From NCBI RefSeq assembly GCF_021602585.1, contig NZ_BQIP01000034.1:1-42718 (forward strand): DNA of 42,718 nt. Reading direction: 5' to 3'. The translations under genes were made by a program, and so were the position numbers. Source of the stretch: Pseudomonas faucium. GTDB taxonomy: Bacteria; Pseudomonadota; Gammaproteobacteria; Pseudomonadales; Pseudomonadaceae. Below the pieces are notes generated by a model. That model did not search any database and was not told the DNA's origin. It saw only the letters and a program-made list of their open reading frames with translations. Position 1 is the stretch's first letter, and every line of letters begins with the position of its first letter. Shown one piece after another: positions 37,774 to 42,718 of this stretch.

Positions 37774-38841
37774 TCAACCCTGCGACAGCAGCTGGCGCAG
37801 GTCGATGACCGCAGCGTTGGCCCGGGAGATGTAGTTGGCCATGACCAGCGAGTGGTTGGCCCACATGCCGAAGCCACTGCCGTTGAGCACCATCGGGCTC
37901 CACAGCGGCTCTTGCGAGGCCTCCAGCTCACGGATGATCTGGCGCACGCTGACCGTGGCGTTCTTCTTGGCCAGCACGTCGGCGAAGTCCACCTCGATGG
38001 CACGCAGCAGGTGCGACAGCGCCCACGCCTGGCCACGGGCCTCGTAGAACACGTTGTCGATCTGCAGCCACGGGGTTTCCACCAGCTCCTCGTCCACCTG
38101 CGGCGCTTGGCCGGCGACCACCGATTCGGTCTTCAGGGTGTTGTTGAGCTTGACCCGGCCAACGCTGGCCGACAGGCGCTGGGACAGCGAACCCAGGCGG
38201 GTGGCGACATCGCCCAGCCAGTTGTTCAGGTTGTCGGCGCGGGTGTAGAAGATCGCGCCCTTGTCGCCTGCGGCCAGGCGGGTCTGGTAGCGCGTCAGCG
38301 ACTTGATCCCCTCTTCGAACTCAGACTCGCTCGAAGGCAGGATCCAGCTCTTGTTGTCGAAGTTGAAGCGCGGCTCGGCCTTGGCCAGGTCGGCGTCCTC
38401 GGTGGACTGCGACTGCGAGCGGGCGAAGTCCTTGCGCAAGGCACGGGACAGGTCACGCACCTGCACCAGCACGCCGTATTCCCAGCTCGGCATGTTGTCC
38501 ATCCACAGCCCTGGCGGGAAGCGGTCGTTGGAAATATAGCCACCGGGCTTGTTCAGCAGGGTGCCGGCCACGGTCTTGAGGGTTTCCACGGTGGTGTAGC
38601 CAATCACCATCTGCTGGCCATTGCGCTCGGCCGCCGCCTGGGCGTTCTGCTGCACCGGGAACAGGTCCGGCTCTTCGCTCCAGTACCAGCCCAGGCCGAT
38701 GCAGACCAGCAGGTACAGGCCGATCAGCGTCCCCAGGGCACGGCTCCAGAGCCCCCCAAGGTAGCTGCGGGCGGCAGCGCCGCGGCCGTCGACACGCTCG
38801 CGGGGCTCGGCTTTGGCCTCACGGTTTTTCCAATCCAGCAT
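37774..38841 (-). CDS. DUF2333 membrane-anchored protein
   Basis: 355 residues with one N-terminal membrane segment (about 36-54, LIGLYLLVCIGLGWYW) and a mostly helical periplasmic domain. It belongs to the DUF2333 family, widespread in Pseudomonas and related bacteria and of unknown function. Conserved-looking stretches include PGGYISNDRFPPGLWMDNMPSWEYG and WSPMVLNGSGFGMWANHSLVMA. The ATG is at 38839-38841. First gene of the operon with the Nudix gene, followed by it at a distance of two bases. Confidence 0.87.
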   Translation of the reverse strand: MLDWKNREAKAEPRERVDGRGAAARSYLGGLWSRALGTLIGLYLLVCIGLGWYWSEEPDLFPVQQNAQAAAERNGQQMVIGYTTVETLKTVAGTLLNKPGGYISNDRFPPGLWMDNMPSWEYGVLVQVRDLSRALRKDFARSQSQSTEDADLAKAEPRFNFDNKSWILPSSESEFEEGIKSLTRYQTRLAAGDKGAIFYTRADNLNNWLGDVATRLGSLSQRLSASVGRVKLNNTLKTESVVAGQAPQVDEELVETPWLQIDNVFYEARGQAWALSHLLRAIEVDFADVLAKKNATVSVRQIIRELEASQEPLWSPMVLNGSGFGMWANHSLVMANYISRANAAVIDLRQLLSQG

Positions 38842-39087
38842 GGCTTTGTCCTTAATCAGTCACGACGGTTCAGGGCTTGGACCACAGGCTTGCGCCAGGG
38901 TGCCACGACAAGCCCGTGTCGCTGCACTATAAAGCAGACACCGCCTTACGCATAAGCGACCAATGAGTCATGAACTGAATAATGCGCTTCAAGGCTTTGT
39001 TGACCCAACGCACTCGCGCGTTTGCAAACTGGTGCTAGCATAGAGCCATCATCGCACCTGCACATCCCTCCAATAAGTAGCCAGGAC

Positions 39088-40467
39088 ATGACCCACGCCG
39101 CGGAGCCGAGCCCCGAGCGCCTAGAGCAGGAGCTCGATCACTTGCTGCAACGCCTTTCGCGCACCAGCCTGCGCAAAGGTGACCAACTCGACCAGCTGGC
39201 GCTGCCGCCTGCGCGCAAGCCGGTCTACCTGTTGTTGCAAGACCCCGAGCCCGCCCAGCGCCTGGCGCAGCAGCTCGAGTTCTTCGGCCTGAGCGCGCGG
39301 CCACTGTTCGATGCCGAGGCATTGATGGCCGCCCTGGCCGAGCAGATGCCGGCGGCCATGGTCATGGATGTCGACTTCGGCGGGCCCGAGCGTGGCCTGG
39401 CCCTGGCCGCGCAGGTGCAGCAAGGCCTGGACAAGCCCATCCCGCTGCTGTTCTTCAGCCTCCACGAAACCGATACGCCCACGCGCCTGGCGGCCGTGCG
39501 CGCCGGCGGCCAGGCGTTTCTCACCGGCACCCTGGAGGCCTCGGGCCTGCTGGAAAAACTCGAGATCATGACCAGCACCGCCCAGTCCGACCCGCTGCGC
39601 GTGCTGATCATCGACGACTCGCGCACCCAGGCCCTGCATACCGAACGGGTGCTGGGCTACGCCGGCATGACCACGCGCAGCTTGAGCGACCCGATCCGCG
39701 CCATGGCCGAGCTTGCCGACTTCCAGCCCGACCTGATCATCCTCGACCTGTACATGCCCACCTGCTCAGGCCCCGAGCTTGCCAAGGTGATCCGCCACAA
39801 CGACCGCTACGTCAGCGTGCCGATCATCTACCTGTCTGCCGAGGACGACCTGGACAAACAGCTCGATGCCATGAGCGAAGGCGGCGATGACTTCCTGACC
39901 AAGCCGATTCGCTCGCGCCACCTGATCACCACCGTGCGCAACCGCGCCGCGCGCGCGCGGCACCTGAAGTCGCGGATGGTGCGCGACAGCCTCACCGGGC
40001 TGTACAACCACACGCACATCCTGCAACTGCTCGAAGACTGCAGCTTCCGCGCCCGCCGCGAAAGCCAGCCGCTGAGCTTCGCCATGCTCGACATCGACCA
40101 TTTCAAGAAGATCAACGACCGCCATGGCCACCCCATGGGGGACCGGGTGATCAAGAGCCTGGCGCTGTTTCTCAAGCAACGCCTGCGCAAGACCGACTTC
40201 ATCGGCCGCTACGGCGGCGAGGAATTCGCCATCGTCATGCCCAACACCGCGCTGGAAGCGGCGCACAAGGTGCTGGACGAGATCCGCCGGCGCTTCGCCG
40301 AGATTCTCTACCCCGCCCAGCCCCACGACCTGCAATGCACCTTCAGTGCCGGCGTGGTGCAGCTCGATGAAGAACTCGATGCCCTGACCATGGCCAGTGC
40401 CGCCGACGAAGCCCTTTACCGGGCCAAGCATGCGGGGCGCAACTGCGTGGTGCGCGTCGAGCCGTAG
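39088..40467 (+). CDS. Diguanylate cyclase with two receiver domains (REC-REC-GGDEF)
   Basis: 459 residues. The first receiver (about 44-165) is degenerate: the acidic pair is QDP, and Thr147 replaces the conserved Lys. The second receiver (about 171-290) is complete: Asp176/Asp177 acidic pair, phospho-acceptor Asp220, Lys272. The GGDEF domain (about 298-455) has an intact active site GGEEF (376-380) and an allosteric I-site RKTD (367-370) five residues before it. It should make c-di-GMP under phosphorylation control and product inhibition. The ATG at 39088 has AGGA close upstream. It precedes a chemoreceptor gene by 150 bp on the same strand. Confidence 0.93.
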   Translation: MTHAAEPSPERLEQELDHLLQRLSRTSLRKGDQLDQLALPPARKPVYLLLQDPEPAQRLAQQLEFFGLSARPLFDAEALMAALAEQMPAAMVMDVDFGGPERGLALAAQVQQGLDKPIPLLFFSLHETDTPTRLAAVRAGGQAFLTGTLEASGLLEKLEIMTSTAQSDPLRVLIIDDSRTQALHTERVLGYAGMTTRSLSDPIRAMAELADFQPDLIILDLYMPTCSGPELAKVIRHNDRYVSVPIIYLSAEDDLDKQLDAMSEGGDDFLTKPIRSRHLITTVRNRAARARHLKSRMVRDSLTGLYNHTHILQLLEDCSFRARRESQPLSFAMLDIDHFKKINDRHGHPMGDRVIKSLALFLKQRLRKTDFIGRYGGEEFAIVMPNTALEAAHKVLDEIRRRFAEILYPAQPHDLQCTFSAGVVQLDEELDALTMASAADEALYRAKHAGRNCVVRVEP

Positions 40468-40617
40468 CGAGCCTGCCACCGGCCCGCAAAGCCACCACAG
40501 CGATAGCGGCACTGTGCCACTTTTTTATGGCGCCAAGCCGCTGTCGTCATCACCACGTCATAAAACCGCAATAACTTCAGGCACCTACCTCCACTCCCCC
40601 GCAGGAAGTTCGCGGCT

Positions 40618-42579
40618 ATGCGCCTGAAGTGGCTGACCAATTTCAACACCCTGTTGCTGGTGACCGTGTGTATCGCCCTGGGCGCGACCCTGTGGTGGTC
40701 GCAGCGTGCCCTGGAGCGCCCCTATCAATTGATGGAGCGCTACCTGAGCCTGTCGCAGCAGTTCCAGAACCACACCGCCCGCAATATCGAGGCTTACCTG
40801 GGCAGCGGCGATGCCGTGCGCCACGCGGCGGCCATGGAGGCCAACCAGCAGTTGCAGGCGGCGCTGGCCGAACTGCCGGACGAACTGGCCAGCCAACTGC
40901 GGCCCAGCCTCGGCTCGCTGAACACCTTCAGCGCCAACGAACTGCTGGCTGCAGGCAAGCTCGCCGGCGACCCCCAGGCCCTGCTGCTGCAGGCCGAGCG
41001 CGAGCTGGGCGCCAACTTCGAACAGCTGGCCAGCTACGCCCGCGGCAGCAACAGCGCCGAGGCCAGCCGCTACCTGCTGCCGCTGTTCGATGCCAGCCTG
41101 CACCTGGGGCGCCTGTCGCTGGCCCGTGACAAGCTGGTCAGCAGCGGCCGCGCGGAGCTTGCCGATGAAGTGGATCGCGAGCTGCAGCTGATCCGCAGCC
41201 AGGCCCAGGTCATCGATGGCCTGCCGCTGCTGGGCGTGACCCGCGCCGCCGAATCCGGTGCCGACGACTTCGCCGCCATGATGGGCCTGGAAACCCAAAC
41301 CAGTACCGAGCAGGAAGATGTCGCGGTAGCCCTCAAGCGCGACCTGCAGAGCCTGCTCAACCGCTACCCGGCCGAACTGCAGCGCACCCGCGAGCAGATC
41401 GAGCGGCGCAGCGCCCTGGCCGCCAGCACCCATGAACGCCTGGATGCCGTGCAACAGGCGATTGCCGGCCTGGAGCCGGAAGTGCGCGGCCAGCACGCCA
41501 AGATCGCCAGCGAAGTGCGCCTGATGCAGGGGCTGATGATCGGTTTGATCCTGCTGATCGCGCTGCTCGTCGATACCTTGCAGCGGCGCCTGGCGCGCAC
41601 CCTGACCAGCCTGGCCCCGGCGCTGTCACGCTGGGCCGAAGGCGACTTCGCCGAGGCCATCGACCTGGGCCGTACCAACCGCGAGCTGCACGACATCCAG
41701 GAGTCGCTCAACCGCCTGCGCCACTACCTGGTGGAGCTGGTCGGCACCATCCGCCACAACGCCGAGCAGGTCGCCGGCAGCAGCCATGCCCTGGCCGGCA
41801 TGAGCGCCGCCCTGCACGACGGCGCCGAACGCCAGGCCGGCGACACCGGGCAGATTCGCGACGCCCTGGGCGAACTGGAAGCGACCATCCAGCAAGTGGC
41901 CGGCGATGCCAGCTCCGCCGCCGATGCCAGCCGCGACGCCGGCCGCGCCGTGGAACAGGGCCAGGCGGTGATCGGCCAGAGCCTGTCGGGCCTGCGCGCG
42001 CTGGTCGACGAGGTGCAGGGCAATGCCCGCATGATCGAACAACTGGCCGAGGAATCGGCGACCATCGGCGGAGTGCTGACGGTGATCCGTTCGATTGCCG
42101 AGCAGACCAACCTGCTGGCCTTGAACGCCGCCATCGAAGCCGCCCGCGCCGGCGAGATGGGCCGGGGGTTTGCCGTGGTCGCGGACGAGGTGCGCTCGCT
42201 GGCGCAACGCACCACCGGGGCGACGGGCGAGATCCAGGCGCTGATCGACCGCCTGCAGCAGGCGGCGCGGGGGTCGGTGGCGGGCATGCGGGCGCAGCTC
42301 GAACACGCCGAGGCCACCGCCAACCAGGCCCAGGCGGCCGATGGTGCGCTGGATGAAATCGTCAGCGCGATCCGCACCATTGCCGATACGGCGGTGCGCA
42401 TTGCCGATGTCACGGCGCAGCAGAGCGGCGCGGTGAGCGAGATACGCGACCACAGCGAGCGCATTCATGAGCTGGGCGAGGATAACCTGCAGCGTATTGG
42501 CGAAGGGCGTGAGCAGGGCGAGCAGCTGTTGAGCCTGGGGGGCGAGTTGAACCGCGCTGTTCGGGCGTTCAGGGTCTGA
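40618..42579 (+). CDS. Methyl-accepting chemotaxis protein with an all-helical ligand domain
   Basis: 653 residues: first membrane segment (about 8-28), a long periplasmic domain rich in predicted helices (about 29-300), second membrane segment (about 303-322), HAMP (about 322-375) and a signalling coiled coil whose hairpin tip begins near residue 492 ([20 protein letters not shown]). The helical ligand domain is of neither the Cache nor the PAS type; it may be a helical bundle like those of the four-helix or HBM families. The ligand is unknown. The AGGAA site is 10 bases before the ATG. No sigma-28 promoter is apparent, unlike the other receptor in the window. Confidence 0.9.
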   Translation: MRLKWLTNFNTLLLVTVCIALGATLWWSQRALERPYQLMERYLSLSQQFQNHTARNIEAYLGSGDAVRHAAAMEANQQLQAALAELPDELASQLRPSLGSLNTFSANELLAAGKLAGDPQALLLQAERELGANFEQLASYARGSNSAEASRYLLPLFDASLHLGRLSLARDKLVSSGRAELADEVDRELQLIRSQAQVIDGLPLLGVTRAAESGADDFAAMMGLETQTSTEQEDVAVALKRDLQSLLNRYPAELQRTREQIERRSALAASTHERLDAVQQAIAGLEPEVRGQHAKIASEVRLMQGLMIGLILLIALLVDTLQRRLARTLTSLAPALSRWAEGDFAEAIDLGRTNRELHDIQESLNRLRHYLVELVGTIRHNAEQVAGSSHALAGMSAALHDGAERQAGDTGQIRDALGELEATIQQVAGDASSAADASRDAGRAVEQGQAVIGQSLSGLRALVDEVQGNARMIEQLAEESATIGGVLTVIRSIAEQTNLLALNAAIEAARAGEMGRGFAVVADEVRSLAQRTTGATGEIQALIDRLQQAARGSVAGMRAQLEHAEATANQAQAADGALDEIVSAIRTIADTAVRIADVTAQQSGAVSEIRDHSERIHELGEDNLQRIGEGREQGEQLLSLGGELNRAVRAFRV

Positions 42580-42591
42580 GCGTTGCGGCCC

Positions 42592-42718
42592 TATCGCCGG
42601 CAAGCCGGCTTGTATGGTGATACTCGAAGGGGTGGTGGGACGACAAAGCCGATTCTGACTGTTAGCCGCAGTACAGACCGTGGGAGACCTCGCCCCACCC
42701 CTTCACCAAAGCGCCGAT
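42592..42718. mobile_element. Truncated REP joined to unknown sequence at the window edge (possible IS110-type element end)
   Basis: The first part (42592-42612) is a REP core (TATCGCCGGCAAGCCGGCT) that breaks off after GCCGGCT instead of continuing with CCCACA. The remaining about 106 bp match no gene and hold a long-range inverted repeat (42626-42637 with 42693-42704). Some IS110-family elements, including ISPpu9/10 in P. putida and IS621 in E. coli, insert in REPs, so this may be the non-coding end of such an element. No transposase is visible, so the call is tentative. Confidence 0.35.

Noticed and set aside
40468-40617. Sigma-28 promoter for the second chemoreceptor
   Set aside because: No GCCGATAA-like -10 with a TAAA-type -35 at the right spacing in the 150 bp upstream.

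Overview
The window is a gene-dense, G+C-rich stretch of a gammaproteobacterial chromosome that reads as Pseudomonas, most likely the P. putida group. The clues are near-identity of the transaminase to the P. putida omega-amino acid:pyruvate enzyme, the Pseudomonas-type rRNA leader, two P. putida-type REP families and the overall gene order (recalled from P. putida genomes, not searched). No CRISPR array, prophage or complete insertion sequence is visible. The left edge lies in a 16S rRNA leader and the right edge in a REP joined to unexplained sequence, so this may be a complete draft contig ending in multicopy DNA.

Layout. 1-529: leader and three tandem promoters of an rrn operon transcribed leftwards out of the window, then a shared terminator. 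544-5840: beta-alanine/methylmalonate-semialdehyde catabolism (mmsA, bauA-like) with a divergent LysR regulator, a RutR-like TetR regulator and a YigZ protein. 5841-6203: intergenic region with a duplicated DnaA-box module. 6204-10459: short-chain dehydrogenase, adenine deaminase, ArsR regulator with a palindromic operator, a small protein and a Bcr/CflA exporter. 10552-14139: copper island (copZ, an exported protein of unknown function, copA, cueR) with two CueR-type 19-bp-spacer promoters. 14313-16259: a chemoreceptor with a sigma-28 promoter, then a REPIN.

16363-20856: AraC regulator and a thiolase / two-domain FabG / MaoC trio resembling mycobacterial fadA2-fabG4-htdX. 20923-23226: MazG-like pyrophosphatase, CmoM, and two DUF4136 lipoproteins. 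23317-24683: prepilin peptidase and PprB-like response regulator without any Flp/Tad genes. 24738-32437: penicillin-binding protein 1C and a lipoprotein alpha-2-macroglobulin, separated by an oppositely oriented membrane-protein gene and a REPIN. 32534-34542: MATE transporter and a RAYT (REP-associated tyrosine transposase) gene framed by near-perfect 47-bp inverted REPs. 34545-38841: speA, with a candidate SD-sequestering 5' hairpin, then yciH, a Nudix hydrolase and a DUF2333 protein. 39088-42579: a dual-receiver diguanylate cyclase and a second chemoreceptor.

Themes: catabolism of amino and nucleobase compounds (beta-alanine, adenine, possibly pyrimidine control), copper efflux, envelope defence (PBP1C with A2M), polyamine synthesis, and motility/c-di-GMP signalling. 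The most unusual items are the REP-linked mobile components (RAYT with paired REPs; a REP joined to possible IS110-type sequence at the right edge), the DnaA-box duplication, the orphan FppA/PprB-like pair, and the speA leader hairpin.
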